This document shows, in pieces, positions 8,387-17,596 of a DNA stretch of 64,000 nucleotides. The notes under the pieces are model-generated. The model saw nothing but the letters and a program-made list of their open reading frames with translations. It had not been told where the DNA came from and made no database searches. Position 1 is the first letter of the stretch; the number at the start of each line of letters is the position of its first letter. The position numbers were made by a program, and so were the translations under genes. Source of the stretch: Micropruina sp. (GTDB lineage: Bacteria > Actinomycetota > Actinomycetes > Propionibacteriales > Propionibacteriaceae); assembly GCA_016716635.1 (NCBI GenBank), contig JADJVZ010000014.1:558001-622000 (forward strand), read 5' to 3'.

Positions 8387-10750
8387 ATGCGGATGGGGAA
8401 ACGACTCTACTCCCTGCTGATGTTTTTGGCGGTGAGCGTGCTCGGCGGGCTGTTGCTCGCCGGCCTTGCCGTACCCGTGACCGGGTTAGCGGCAAGCACG
8501 GGAAAAATCGCAGCGGACTCGATGAATCAAGTACCAGAAGAACTCGAGGTGCCGCCGCAGCCGGAGCGCAGCATCGCCTTGCTGGCCGACGGTTCCACGT
8601 TGGCCTCCTTCTACGACCAGAACCGCGTCTTCGTGAAACTCGATCAGATTTCACCGTCGATGCGGATGGCACAGGTCGCCATCGAAGACACCCGCTTCTA
8701 CAAGCACGGCGCCGTCGACCTCACCGGCACCGTCCGCGCCCTGGTGCGCACCACCTCGGGTAACACCCAGGGCGCCTCGACGCTGACGCAGCAGTACGTG
8801 AAGCTCGTCCTGATCCAAAAGGCGCAGGCTGACGGCGATACGGCCGCCATGGCCGCCATTACCTCCCGCACGATGTCGGAGAAGATCCGCGAGATCCGCT
8901 ACGCGGTGGCGCTCGAGCAGAAGCTCTCGAAAGACCAGATCCTCGAGAACTACCTCAACATGGCCTACTACGGTGACGGCGCCTACGGCGTTGAGGCCGC
9001 CGCCAAGCACTACTTCGGAGTGTCCGCGAAGGATCTCGACCTGGCCCAGTCGGCCATGCTCGCAGGCGTCGTCCGCAACCCGGTCACCACCGACCCCGTC
9101 CATCACCCCCTGGTTGCCGTCGAGCGCCGCAACAACGTCGTGGACCGCATTGGCGAGCTCGCCGCAGCCGGTTCGACCGACGTTCCCGGCATCGCTGCGA
9201 TCAAGCCGGACGCCATCGCGGCGGCCAAGGCTGAGAAGTGGGACGCCTCCAAGGTGCAGGTCAGCCAGGGCGGCTGCGTGAGCGCCTCGCTGCCCCTGGT
9301 GTGCCGCTACCTGGAGAAGCTCCTCGTCCAAAGCCCGAGCCTGGGCGCGAACCCCACCGACCGCCACAACCTGCTTTACCGCGGCGGTTTGGTCATCAAG
9401 ACCAGCATTGACACGCGGATCCAGGAGGCCAGCCAAGACGCGATCAGCCGCTACATCAAGCCCGGCGATCCGGTGATCTCGCTGTCGATCACGATGCAAC
9501 CCGGTACTGGGCTCATCACCTCCATGGCGCAGAGTCGTCCGCAGATGACCGGCGATGGTGGCACCTGGTACAACTACGCGGTGCCGCTCAGCCAAGGCGG
9601 CTACTCCGGTTTCCAAGGCGGTTCGACGTTCAAGGCGTACACGACCGCGGCGGCGCTGGCGATGGGCATGCCCATCAGCCGGTCGTACGACGTGCAGAAG
9701 AGTTGGCAGTTCCAGGGCGAACGCTTCCCGGGCGGCTGCAGCGGGACGATCGTCCAGCGCAGCAGTTGGATCGTCGACAGCGACCGACAGGGCCCCATGG
9801 ACATGCTGACCGGCGCGGGCGCCTCGGTGAACGGCTACTTCGTCGCCCTGGAGCAGGATGTGGGCATCTGCAACGTGGTGAAGATGGCCCAGACACTTGG
9901 CCTCAAGGCCGCCACCAACACTGACCTCAAGAAGTACGGCGATAACCCGTCCTTCACCCTGGGCACAGTCGAGATTTCCCCGCTCTCGCAGGTCGAGGCC
10001 TATGGCACGTTCGCCGCGCGCGGCATGCACTGCACCCCGATCCTGATCACCGAGATCAAGACCAAGGCGGGCCAGGCGCTGGCGGCCCCCGCAGCAAACT
10101 GTTCTCAGGTCATTTCGCAGGACGTTGCCGACCGCGTCAACGTCGTCCTGCAGCAGCCATATAAGGGGGGCGGAACCGCCGCGTCGGCTCGACCCTCGGG
10201 TAACTGGGATATCGCTGGCAAGACTGGAACCGAGAACGGAGTTCTCGCCATCTGGTGCATGGGCTACACCCCCGAGGTCGTCGCAGCCGGCATGATCGCC
10301 GAGGATCGCGACCCGAAGTACTCGAGCATTTGGGCTAACCGCGGCAGCTACGGCTTGGGCGGATGGCATCTGCAGAGCGGTTACACCCTCAAGGGATCCT
10401 CCGGATCAGAGGCGGGTGGCCTGATCATGAAGCCCGCGCTACAGGCGGCCCTCGAGGGCAAGCCGAACACCCAGTTTGTGGTGCCCGGGGCCCAGCAGGC
10501 CGCCCAAAAGGTGGCAGTGCCGTCGTGCAACAGCGTGGCCAGCTGCAAGGCCGCCCTGCAGGCCGCCGGGTTCGCCGGCGTCGTGCGCAGCACGCCCAAC
10601 GACCAGCCCCCGGGCACATTCCTCGGAATCAGCCCGCGCGGCATGGCCCCGCAGTTCAGCACGATCTACATTTCGGTGTCAGGTGGTCCGGAGCAGCCCG
10701 CACCGGCAGCCCCGGCGCCGGTCGCCCCTGCACCGGTGGCCACAGGTTGA
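8387..10750 (+). CDS. ponA: Bifunctional penicillin-binding protein (PonA2-like)
   Basis: 787 residues. A class A PBP that polymerises glycan and cross-links peptidoglycan outside the membrane. N-terminal membrane anchor at about 8-35; GT51 domain with Glu100 in VAIEDTRFYKHGAVD and GASTLTQQYVKL; transpeptidase domain with Ser413 in GGSTFKAY, SVN (480-482) and KTG (612-614); a C-terminal PASTA domain (about 690-765) and a Pro/Ala-rich tail. The order ponA, metallophosphoesterase, tRNA-Pro beside the nth block matches my recollection of the M. tuberculosis ponA2 (Rv3682) region. TAGGCT lies 6 nt before the ATG and there is no Shine-Dalgarno, consistent with a leaderless mRNA; the second Met, two codons later, is an alternative. 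Confidence 0.95.
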   Translation: MRMGKRLYSLLMFLAVSVLGGLLLAGLAVPVTGLAASTGKIAADSMNQVPEELEVPPQPERSIALLADGSTLASFYDQNRVFVKLDQISPSMRMAQVAIEDTRFYKHGAVDLTGTVRALVRTTSGNTQGASTLTQQYVKLVLIQKAQADGDTAAMAAITSRTMSEKIREIRYAVALEQKLSKDQILENYLNMAYYGDGAYGVEAAAKHYFGVSAKDLDLAQSAMLAGVVRNPVTTDPVHHPLVAVERRNNVVDRIGELAAAGSTDVPGIAAIKPDAIAAAKAEKWDASKVQVSQGGCVSASLPLVCRYLEKLLVQSPSLGANPTDRHNLLYRGGLVIKTSIDTRIQEASQDAISRYIKPGDPVISLSITMQPGTGLITSMAQSRPQMTGDGGTWYNYAVPLSQGGYSGFQGGSTFKAYTTAAALAMGMPISRSYDVQKSWQFQGERFPGGCSGTIVQRSSWIVDSDRQGPMDMLTGAGASVNGYFVALEQDVGICNVVKMAQTLGLKAATNTDLKKYGDNPSFTLGTVEISPLSQVEAYGTFAARGMHCTPILITEIKTKAGQALAAPAANCSQVISQDVADRVNVVLQQPYKGGGTAASARPSGNWDIAGKTGTENGVLAIWCMGYTPEVVAAGMIAEDRDPKYSSIWANRGSYGLGGWHLQSGYTLKGSSGSEAGGLIMKPALQAALEGKPNTQFVVPGAQQAAQKVAVPSCNSVASCKAALQAAGFAGVVRSTPNDQPPGTFLGISPRGMAPQFSTIYISVSGGPEQPAPAAPAPVAPAPVATG

Positions 10751-11652
10751 GCGGTCTGACTCGGACGGTCGGCGCCCTGGGCGTCGCAGCCGTCGGCTGT
10801 TTCGCCTACGGGGTTCTCATCGAACCTCGGGATTTCCTGGTGCGCCGCGGTGCCCTGCCGGTGCTTCCGCCGGGGCACGACACCCTGCGGGTGCTGCACA
10901 TCGCGGATCTCCATCTGCTGACGAAGCAGCGCGCCAAGCGGGAGTTCCTGCGGCGCCTCATCGCCCTCGAACCCGACTTCGTGGTCAACACCGGCGACAA
11001 CATCTCCGAGCCTGAGGCGATCGAGGCGCTGGCGTCCGACCTGAACGAACTGTTACAGGTGCCGGGGGTGTTTGTTTTCGGGTCCAACGACTACCGACTT
11101 CCGCACTTCCGGAATCCGCTGGCCTACCTCATGCCGTCCGGCCCCAGCCAGCACTACGAACGTCCACCGATGCCGATCGACGAGTTGACGGCCGTGCTGT
11201 CGTCCGGTGGTTGGGTTGACCTCAACGAGCACCGCACGCGGATGGACCTTCAGGGCACGACGCTCGATTTCCGCGGCACGAGTGACGCGCACGAGAACCG
11301 TGACGACTACTCCCAAGTCGCCGGGCCCGTGGCCCCCGACGCGGACGTGACCATTGGCGTCACCCACGCCCCGTACCTGCGGATCTTGGACTCCATGACC
11401 AAGGACGGCGTGAACCTCATCTTGGCTGGGCACACCCACGGCGGCCAGGTCTGCGTTCCGGCCTACGGCGCGCTCATCAGCAACTGCGATCTACCGCCTC
11501 AACATGCGCGGGGCGTCCACCGGCATCGCCGCAAGAAGCACACGTCGATCGTCCATGTGTCGGCCGGTTTGGGCATGAGCCCTTATGCCCCGTTCCGGTT
11601 CGCCTGCCGTCCCGAAGTGAGCCTGCTGCGGCTCGTAGCGCGGTCCGAGTAG
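10747..11652 (+). CDS. Metallophosphoesterase, membrane-anchored
   Basis: 301 residues. The N-terminus is hydrophobic (TVGALGVAAVGCFAYGVLI), then a calcineurin-like phosphoesterase domain with metal-binding motifs HIADLHL, NTGDNIS, FGSNDY, GVTHAPYL and LAGHTHGGQV. Family members act on phosphodiesters or phospholipid-type substrates at the membrane; the substrate here is unknown. The start is TTG overlapping the ponA stop (TTGA); the reading frame has no closer ATG or GTG before the hydrophobic segment. Partner of ponA by conserved order in actinobacteria. Confidence 0.88.
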   Translation: MSGLTRTVGALGVAAVGCFAYGVLIEPRDFLVRRGALPVLPPGHDTLRVLHIADLHLLTKQRAKREFLRRLIALEPDFVVNTGDNISEPEAIEALASDLNELLQVPGVFVFGSNDYRLPHFRNPLAYLMPSGPSQHYERPPMPIDELTAVLSSGGWVDLNEHRTRMDLQGTTLDFRGTSDAHENRDDYSQVAGPVAPDADVTIGVTHAPYLRILDSMTKDGVNLILAGHTHGGQVCVPAYGALISNCDLPPQHARGVHRHRRKKHTSIVHVSAGLGMSPYAPFRFACRPEVSLLRLVARSE

Positions 11653-11703
11653 GTACAGCCCTTGGGCATGGGTTATGCTCATCAACGGCCCTGAGGGGCC
11701 GAT

Positions 11704-11780
<77 letters not shown>

Positions 11781-11788
11781 AAAGCAGA

Positions 11789-11828
11789 GCGCCTCTGGCG
11801 AGCGGAAACGCAAGCCAGAGGCGCTTTT
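11789..11828 (+). terminator. Intrinsic terminator of tRNA-Pro
   Basis: Perfect 11-bp stem GCGCCTCTGGC / GCCAGAGGCGC with a 14-nt loop followed by TTTT. One of the few classical hairpin-plus-T terminators in the window. Confidence 0.92.
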
Positions 11829-11919
11829 GTCGTGTGTGTGGGCCTGCCGGGGCGCACTGGCCGGCCCTTTGCCGCCTGCGGCAACAGCGGCTCGCCACGC
11901 CGTAGGAACGGCGTGGGCC

Positions 11920-12405
11920 CTACACGGCCCCCTGTTTCCGAGCGGCCACCATGGCGGGCTCTGGGACGACCGCGACCCGAGGCCACGTCCAGGCGACACG
12001 CATGATGAAGGCCAGGAGAAGCACCTCGAGACCGATGGAGAGGCCGTAGAAGGGCGCCCAGTCCCAGGTCGCCCCCGCGGCGTTGAACGCCGAGTACGGC
12101 ATGTAGAGCGCCGCCACGACCAGGTTCGTTGCGCGGCTAATCCGGGCCGACAGCGCGATGGAGAGGGCCACCATCATCGCCGGGACGGCCACTGACGCGA
12201 GCATGCCGGTCAAGAGGTTGGGGCTGACATCGAGGACCCACACCTTCCCATCGAGAATGCCTTTCACATGGCCCGGCTTATAGAGACCGAAATAGTCCAC
12301 GTAGATGTAAAGGAACATGAAGCTGGTCCACGCGGCGGCAATCTTGGCCTGCGCGGGCATCGGTGGGTTGTCGAGAAAGTTCGGGGTTGTCGTTCGGATG
12401 GTCAT
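11920..12405 (-). CDS. DUF6326-type small membrane protein
   Basis: 161 residues with four predicted membrane segments (about 24-45, 70-95, 100-120 and 127-148). The N-terminus TPNFLDNPPMPAQAKIAAAW and the motif FLYIYVDYFGLYKPG recall DUF6326-family membrane proteins; the assignment is from memory of that pattern. AGGAAG lies 6 nt before the chosen ATG. It is divergent from a TetR-family gene across palindromic CGTAC repeats, so it is probably the target of that repressor. Function unknown. Confidence 0.75.
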   Translation of the reverse strand: MTIRTTTPNFLDNPPMPAQAKIAAAWTSFMFLYIYVDYFGLYKPGHVKGILDGKVWVLDVSPNLLTGMLASVAVPAMMVALSIALSARISRATNLVVAALYMPYSAFNAAGATWDWAPFYGLSIGLEVLLLAFIMRVAWTWPRVAVVPEPAMVAARKQGAV

Positions 12406-12484
12406 CGATTCTTCCTTGTAGTGGGCGGTCCGCCGCCGGTCGTGGCGGCGCACCTCGGGGTTAGGGATGCGATCGCGAGGGCTT

Positions 12485-12531
12485 CGTACATCGTACGACG
12501 TACACCGTACGATGGCGCGTACGCTGTACGG
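12485..12531. promoter_or_regulatory. Palindromic TetR operator cluster
   Basis: The stretch has repeated CGTAC units. Positions 12491-12512 form a 22-bp near-perfect palindrome (TCGTACG at the left, CGTACGA at the right, GTAC at the centre), flanked by CGTACAT (12485-12491) and CGTACGCTGTACGG (12518-12531). It lies between the divergent DUF6326 and TetR genes and overlaps where both promoters should be. Confidence 0.75.
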
Positions 12532-12563
12532 TTGTCAAGGCGGTCGCGACAGCAAGGAGACCC

Positions 12564-13271
12564 GTGTCACCGAAGAAGCAAGGCGGGGCCGCGGCAGCCC
12601 CAGGGTTGAGCAAGCATCGCGTCGTCGTCGAAGCCGTCCGACTCGCCGACCGCGAGGGGGTCGAGGGCCTGAGCATGCGCCGGCTCGCGGGCATGCTCGG
12701 GGCGGGCGCGATGTCGCTCTACCACTACGTGGCGAACAAGGACGAGCTTCTCGACGCCATGATCGACATCGTGTTCGCGGAGATCGAGCTCCCGCCCACT
12801 GATAGTGACTGGCAGAACGCGATGCGCCGGGAGTCCGAATCTGCCCGACAGGTTCTCGCACGCCACCCGTGGGCGATCGGCCTCATGGAGTCGCGGACAT
12901 CGCCTGGCCCCGCGAACCTGCGCCACCGCGAAGCGGTCACCGCCTGCCTGCGAAGGGCGGGTTTCTCGGTCGCGATGGCGACGCACGCCAACTGGTTACT
13001 CAACAGCTACGTCTACGGTTACGCCCTCCAGGCGACCAGCCTGCCGTTCGACACTGCCGACGAGCTCGCCGACATGGCTGAGGACGTCTACTTGCCCCTG
13101 CTTCCCTCCGACGAGTTTCCCTACCTCAACGAATCCGCCACGGAGCTTTTCAGTGCCGGCTACGACCCGGCGGAGGAGTTCACCTTCGGCCTCGACTTGG
13201 TCCTCGCCGCCCTCGAACCTCTGAGGGCGGGCTACCGGGTGACTAACCCTCCCTTTCCCAAGACAGTGTGA
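12564..13271 (+). CDS. TetR-family transcriptional regulator
   Basis: 235 residues. The N-terminal helix-turn-helix is LSMRRLAGMLGAGAMSLYHY followed by VANKDELLDAM; the C-terminal ligand domain resembles the TetR_C_1 type. The start is GTG with CAAGGAG 5 nt upstream. It probably represses itself and the divergent DUF6326 gene through the CGTAC palindromes. Its last codons, GTG TGA, form the first bases of a degraded copy of the 47-bp palindromic repeat. Confidence 0.9.
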   Translation: MSPKKQGGAAAAPGLSKHRVVVEAVRLADREGVEGLSMRRLAGMLGAGAMSLYHYVANKDELLDAMIDIVFAEIELPPTDSDWQNAMRRESESARQVLARHPWAIGLMESRTSPGPANLRHREAVTACLRRAGFSVAMATHANWLLNSYVYGYALQATSLPFDTADELADMAEDVYLPLLPSDEFPYLNESATELFSAGYDPAEEFTFGLDLVLAALEPLRAGYRVTNPPFPKTV

Positions 13272-13291
13272 GTTAAGTGCTCACGGTGGGC
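13264..13291. repeat. Degraded copy of the 47-bp palindromic repeat
   Basis: GTGTGAGttaAGTGCTCACG plus GTGgGCAC matches the left half and centre of the intact copies at 15099 and 17862 with a few changes; the right half is lost. It overlaps the stop codon of the TetR gene. Confidence 0.55.
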
Positions 13292-13354
13292 ACGGTGGAT
13301 TCAACGGGTCGGGGGCAGTCCGACGCGGGCGGTCGCACGACTGTCGGGCGGGGC

Positions 13355-14986
13355 TCAGCGAAGCGGAAAACGCCACGTGGCCGTCGGGGCTAACGCCTCG
13401 GCGAGCTGTTTGTCATGGCTGACAAACAGAAGGGTGCCCTCGAAGGCTTGAAGTGCAACCTCCAGCTGCTCGATGGCCGCCACGTCGAGGTGGTTGGTCG
13501 GTTCGTCGAGGACCAGCACGTTGACTTCCCGGCCCTGCAGCACCGCCAGGCTGGCACGGGTCCGCTCTCCCAGCGACAGGGTTTGGCACGGACGGGTGAC
13601 ATGGTCCGCCCCCAGATCGAACTTCGCCAGCAGCGTTCGAGCGGCGGCCCTGTCCGTCCAGCCAAGAGCGGCCATCACCACGTCCACCAGGGAATCTTGC
13701 CCCGCTATCAGGGTCCGCTCTTGGTCGACCACCCCGAGGCGAATCCCCGTCCCCCAGGAGATCCGCCCGGCGGACGGCACCCGCTCCCCCAGGATCGCCG
13801 CCAGGAGGGTGGTCTTGCCCGACCCGTTCGGCCCGACGAGCACCACCCGGTCGCCGCGGACGACCTGCCCCGAGAACGGTCCCAGCGTGAAGTCGCCGCG
13901 GGTGGCGACCACCCCGTCCAGGGTGAGGACGACCGCCGCCGGATCGGGAGCCAGGTTGATTCGGTACTGCAACTGCCACGCCTTGCGCGGCTCCGCCACC
14001 TCCTCGAGCCGTCGGGCGGCGTCGCGGGCCCGGGCGGCGCGCTGATCCATGCGGCGGGCCTTGTTCTCTTTGTGCTGACGCGCGAGGTGCTGGTGTGGGC
14101 CGAGGGCGGCGCCTTTGGCGCGACCCCGGGCGGCCCACTCGGTCTGCCGGGCCGCCTGGGCGTCCAGCGCCGCCTGCTGGCCCCGGTAGGTTTCGTAGGC
14201 CTGGTCCGCTTGCTCCGCCAGCAGCGCCTTCGCCGCCCGAGAGTCGCTCCAGCCGCCTCGGTAATGCCGCACCTTCTGCTGGACCACGTCGAGTTCAACC
14301 ACCGCCGTGGCCACCTCGTCCAGGAACGCCCGGTCGTGCGATGCGACGAGGACCGGTGCCTGGCTCGCCTTGACGAAGTCGGTAAGCAGGGCGAGGCCGT
14401 CGGCGTCCAGGTTGTTGGTGGGCTCGTCCAGCAGCAGGATGTCGAAACGGCTCACCAGCACGGAGGCTAGAGCCGCCCTGCCCAACTGGCCGCCTGAGAG
14501 GGTGCACAGCGGACGATCGACGTCGACGCTCAGCCCCACCCGGGGCAACATCTCCCCCAGCCGCGCCTCGAGATCAGGCGCGCCCAGGGCCAACCAGCGA
14601 TCCAGGGCGGCCGCGTACCGGTCCGCCACGGCGGGGGGCACCTCGGACATGTTCCCGGCCGCGGCCAGCCCCTCCCCCGCAGCCTCGAACTCAGCGGTCG
14701 CCGCGCCCACGCCCGTCCAGCGCCGGACGTCGTCGAGGATCGTCCCCTCCGTCGCCGCCGCCTGCGGCAGGTACCCGACGGTCGCTGCGGCCGGGGCGAC
14801 CCGGACGGTGCCCGCATCCGGGGGATGCAGGCCCGCGAGGATGCGCAGCAGCGTGGTCTTGCCGGCGCCATTGGGACCAACGACAGCGGTGACGTCGCCC
14901 GAGGCCAGCGTCAGGTCGAGGGCGGCGAACAGCGGACGCGCGCCAAAAGAAGCGGCGACGCCAAAAGCGAAAAGGGATGCGGGCAT
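13355..14986 (-). CDS. ABC-F family ATP-binding protein
   Basis: 543 residues with two ABC domains and no membrane segments. Domain 1: Walker A GPNGAGKTT, signature LSGGQLGRA, Walker B DILLLDEPTNNLD. Domain 2: GPNGSGKTT, signature LSLGERTRA, VLVLDEPTNHLD. Between them is a charged linker of about 80 residues (rich in Gln, Arg and Ala) such as binds the ribosomal E-site in ABC-F proteins. Members protect ribosomes from antibiotics or resolve stalled ribosomes; which applies cannot be told from sequence. Both predicted catalytic Glu residues after the Walker B strands seem to be in place (LDEP). The leader between 14987 and the repeat at 15145 shows no convincing leader peptide. Confidence 0.93.
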   Translation of the reverse strand: MPASLFAFGVAASFGARPLFAALDLTLASGDVTAVVGPNGAGKTTLLRILAGLHPPDAGTVRVAPAAATVGYLPQAAATEGTILDDVRRWTGVGAATAEFEAAGEGLAAAGNMSEVPPAVADRYAAALDRWLALGAPDLEARLGEMLPRVGLSVDVDRPLCTLSGGQLGRAALASVLVSRFDILLLDEPTNNLDADGLALLTDFVKASQAPVLVASHDRAFLDEVATAVVELDVVQQKVRHYRGGWSDSRAAKALLAEQADQAYETYRGQQAALDAQAARQTEWAARGRAKGAALGPHQHLARQHKENKARRMDQRAARARDAARRLEEVAEPRKAWQLQYRINLAPDPAAVVLTLDGVVATRGDFTLGPFSGQVVRGDRVVLVGPNGSGKTTLLAAILGERVPSAGRISWGTGIRLGVVDQERTLIAGQDSLVDVVMAALGWTDRAAARTLLAKFDLGADHVTRPCQTLSLGERTRASLAVLQGREVNVLVLDEPTNHLDVAAIEQLEVALQAFEGTLLFVSHDKQLAEALAPTATWRFPLR

Positions 14987-15098
14987 GAAAGGACCTCGGT
15001 CGCGCAGGGGCAGGGCGGCGGGAGGTCAGGACAGCATGCGTCCAGGGTGGCCGCTTCACCTTGGCGAGGTCAACTCCTCCGGACGAAGGCCGCGCCCA

Positions 15099-15145
15099 CA
15101 AGGTGTGAGCAAAGTGCTCACGGTGAGCACTTTGATCACACTTTG
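15099..15145. repeat. 47-bp palindromic repeat, copy 2
   Basis: Begins CAAGGTGTGAGCAAAGTG, centre CTCACGGTGAG, then CACTTTGATCACACTTTG. Both arms pair over about 21 bp with two differences from copy 3. It lies between the divergent ABC-F gene and the small gene at 15185, unlike copies 3 and 4, which follow stop codons. Confidence 0.9.
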
Positions 15146-15184
15146 TTGGGGGCCCTCCGCGAACCGCGGGTCATAACATGCCCC

Positions 15185-15484
15185 ATGATCACGTTGTACC
15201 TGCGGTGCCGGCTGGCGACCTCCCGGGAAGCACTGGAGGAGTTCTTCTTCCGCGCCCGATCAACCTACGAGGCGCCCAGCGGTATCACGGCTTCCTTGCA
15301 GTGGAACCTGGACGACCCCGCCGGCTTCGTCGAGGTCTTCGCCTACCAGGACCGAGCCACCTTTGAGGCGGACCAAGTTCGCGTGAACGACGATCCGGCC
15401 ATGCGCGCCCTGATCGCCGAATGGCACACCCACCTCGACGGTCCGCCGTTGGTGGAGGCCTGCGAGGACGCCCGTCCGACATAA
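15185..15484 (+). CDS. Small dimeric alpha/beta-barrel-like protein
   Basis: 99 residues: an N-terminal strand MITLYLRCRLATS, a helix (REALEEFFFRARSTYEAP), then SLQWNLDDPAGFVEVFAYQD and RATFEADQVRVNDDPAMRAL. The strand-helix-strand pattern and the 'EVFAYQDRATFEAD' phrase resemble antibiotic-biosynthesis-monooxygenase/NIPSNAP-type small proteins, but no catalytic residue can be named. CATAAC sits 7 nt before the ATG with no ribosome binding site, so the mRNA may be leaderless. Function unknown. Confidence 0.65.
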   Translation: MITLYLRCRLATSREALEEFFFRARSTYEAPSGITASLQWNLDDPAGFVEVFAYQDRATFEADQVRVNDDPAMRALIAEWHTHLDGPPLVEACEDARPT

Positions 15485-15653
15485 CCCCTCCCTCACCGCC
15501 CGCAACGCCGGTACCTGTGAACTTAACGACGCGCCCTGGAGGCGATCTAGGTCGCCCGGGAGGCGGGTCTGTCGTGGTCATCGGAGCGTTCGTCGGGACG
15601 ACCGGCGAAGCTGCCAGGCAGCGGTACGGCGGCAAAGCGGCCTGATCGGGACC

Positions 15654-16262
15654 TCACTCGAGGAGTGAACTCCACACGGGCGCGAGCCGCCGGAGAGCAG
15701 CGCCGGGCTCGAAGGTCTCGTCGCCGTAGCTGGCTTGGATCAACGCCGCGGCCATCGTCACCACGGTTTGGGCGATGAGGCGTGATTCGTCGGCGTCCAG
15801 GTCCGGACGCTGGGAGACCTTAGCCGTCACCGCCTCAAGTACCGCCGCCGCTGCTGGCATCAGCCGCTCGCGCGCGGCGGCCTGAAGGTGCGGCGTGGAG
15901 CGCACCAAGGCCTGGCGGCGGGCACCGATCGGCGAGGCGGGGCTCAGTTCGTCCGGGATCTCGACGAGCTCCAGGGCGCCGGCAAGGATCGGGACCGGCT
16001 CGGCCACGTAACGCGCCACGGCGTCGGGGTTCACGACGGGAACTGCTGTGCCGAGGAGTGCGGCGTCGAGGGAGGGGAAGTGGTGGAAGAAGGTTCTGCG
16101 GCTGACGTTGGCGACCCGACAGATCTCGTCAACGGTCGTCGCTGAAACGCCCTTCGCCTCAGCGACCTCCAGGGCCGCGAGGCCAAGCTTCTCGGCGGTG
16201 GCGCGTCCGCGGCGATTGCCGGGTTCGCGGGGCAGCAACCGGGGCTCGATGTCCGTGCTCAC
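15654..16262 (-). CDS. TetR-family regulator of the glycosyltransferase operon
   Basis: 202 residues. The HTH is SATTVDEICRVANVSRRTFF followed by HHFPSLDAALLG. The GTG start overlaps the stop of the glycosyltransferase gene (GTGA), so the two are co-transcribed. The palindrome ATTGCACGGCGTGCAAT in front of the operon is a likely site for this protein, giving a self-limiting resistance or export-type switch. A longer start is open but would sit inside the upstream gene. Confidence 0.88.
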   Translation of the reverse strand: MSTDIEPRLLPREPGNRRGRATAEKLGLAALEVAEAKGVSATTVDEICRVANVSRRTFFHHFPSLDAALLGTAVPVVNPDAVARYVAEPVPILAGALELVEIPDELSPASPIGARRQALVRSTPHLQAAARERLMPAAAAVLEAVTAKVSQRPDLDADESRLIAQTVVTMAAALIQASYGDETFEPGAALRRLAPVWSSLLE

Positions 16263-17482
16263 AGGCCGATCCGGCCGTACCACTGGGCCGCGTTACGGGA
16301 GCCGTCCTCGGCGCGTATCGTCGCGCCCACCTCGGCGGACCGAGCGCGGAGACCCTCGTCCGACAAGGCGCGACGGAGGGCTTCGGTGATCCGACCTTGG
16401 GTGACCCGCTCCACCGGAATCGGATCCGGCGCCACCCCCAGCGCGGACGCCCGCAGCGCCCAGAACGGCTGGTCGGCCCCGAAGGGCACGATGACACTCG
16501 GGACGCCCGCCGCGAAGGCTCCGGCGCTCGTCCCAGCTCCCCCGTGGTGCACGTTGACCGCCATCCGCGGGAACAGTGCCGTGTGGGAGATCGAGGACAC
16601 GGTGAGGACGTCCGGATCGTCGGACCCCTGCGCCACCGCACCGTTTCCCGCGATGAACACGACGCGGACGCCCAGGGCGCGTGCCGAGGCGAGCATCGTC
16701 GCGCGGAGGGCCTGCGGATCGGCGATGTGCATGCTTCCGAAGCCGACGCTCACCACAGGACGACCAGGCTCGCGCGCCAGGAAGTCGAGGACCTCCGGGG
16801 CAAGGACGTCCGCATAGCTGGTGTCGAACCAGTAGCCCGCCATCAGGTGGCTATCCGCGCCCGCCGGCGGCTGGATCACGGCGGGACTGATGCCATAGAC
16901 GGCGCCGGCGAACTTCGGGGCGCGCGTCCGAGCGCCGAGTGCCCGATGCGCAGCCTTTTGCATGCCCTGGAACGGCAGCCGGATCGCCGCCTCCGTGAGC
17001 GCCTGACCGAGCAGGTTCCCCAGCCCGCCCAGCCGCGGGAGGTTCGTCATCAGCACACCCGGGTAGGCCCGATTCCGCAGGCCGACCGGCTGCAGGTGCG
17101 CGGGCACCCAAGGAACGCCGAGGGCGTCGGCTACGGGCTGGCCCAGCACCGCTCCCCCGACGCCGCCGGTGAGGATGTCCGTGCCCTCGGCGAACTCCAG
17201 GACGGTCACCGCCCACCCCGGCGCCTTCGCCGCGATGGCCTTCGCGGCCTTGCGGAGCCCGCCATGACGATCCCCTTGGGAATCGAGGGCGACCTCGCGC
17301 GCCAGCTCCGTCGGCATGCCATCCAGCGCCAAGCAGGTGACACCGTTGCGTTCGAACAGCCACGCCAGGTCGGCGGGCGCAACGGCTTGCACCTCGTGGC
17401 CCGCCTCCACCAGCGCCCTCGCCAAGGCGGCGTACGGCTGCACCCCACCCCGGGTGTCCTGGGTCATCACGGTGATCTTCAC
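16259..17482 (-). CDS. GT1-family glycosyltransferase (MGT/UGT type)
   Basis: 407 residues with the two-Rossmann GT-B fold. N-terminal acceptor domain starting MKITVMTQDTRGGVQPYAAL; C-terminal sugar-nucleotide domain with VVSVGFGSM and the donor-binding signature VNVHHGGAGTSAGAFAAGVP followed by VPFGADQPFWA. Such enzymes glycosylate macrolides, flavonoids, sterols or other small hydrophobic molecules, often as self-defence. It is a stand-alone gene with its own TetR regulator, which argues for detoxification rather than a biosynthetic cluster. GTG start, with GAGGAGCGG upstream. Confidence 0.88.
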   Translation of the reverse strand: MKITVMTQDTRGGVQPYAALARALVEAGHEVQAVAPADLAWLFERNGVTCLALDGMPTELAREVALDSQGDRHGGLRKAAKAIAAKAPGWAVTVLEFAEGTDILTGGVGGAVLGQPVADALGVPWVPAHLQPVGLRNRAYPGVLMTNLPRLGGLGNLLGQALTEAAIRLPFQGMQKAAHRALGARTRAPKFAGAVYGISPAVIQPPAGADSHLMAGYWFDTSYADVLAPEVLDFLAREPGRPVVSVGFGSMHIADPQALRATMLASARALGVRVVFIAGNGAVAQGSDDPDVLTVSSISHTALFPRMAVNVHHGGAGTSAGAFAAGVPSVIVPFGADQPFWALRASALGVAPDPIPVERVTQGRITEALRRALSDEGLRARSAEVGATIRAEDGSRNAAQWYGRIGL

Positions 17483-17499
17483 GGACCGCTCCTCTGGTT

Positions 17500-17516
17500 A
17501 TTGCACGGCGTGCAAT
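17500..17516. promoter_or_regulatory. Perfect palindromic operator of the glycosyltransferase-tetR operon
   Basis: ATTGCACGGCGTGCAAT is a 17-bp perfect palindrome about the central G. It lies 18 bp upstream of the GTG start, over the probable -10 region, the position expected for TetR repression. Confidence 0.75.
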
Positions 17517-17596
17517 TCTTATCGAGAGGCGGCTCGTCACACAACGGTAAGACCAGAGGCACACCCTTCCGCCTCCCGGCGTGGCAGGCTGATGAC

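Noticed and set aside
13355..15099. Attenuator leader peptide for the ABC-F gene
   Set aside because: I looked for a short ORF with ribosome binding site and alternative hairpins upstream of 14986 and saw none convincing.
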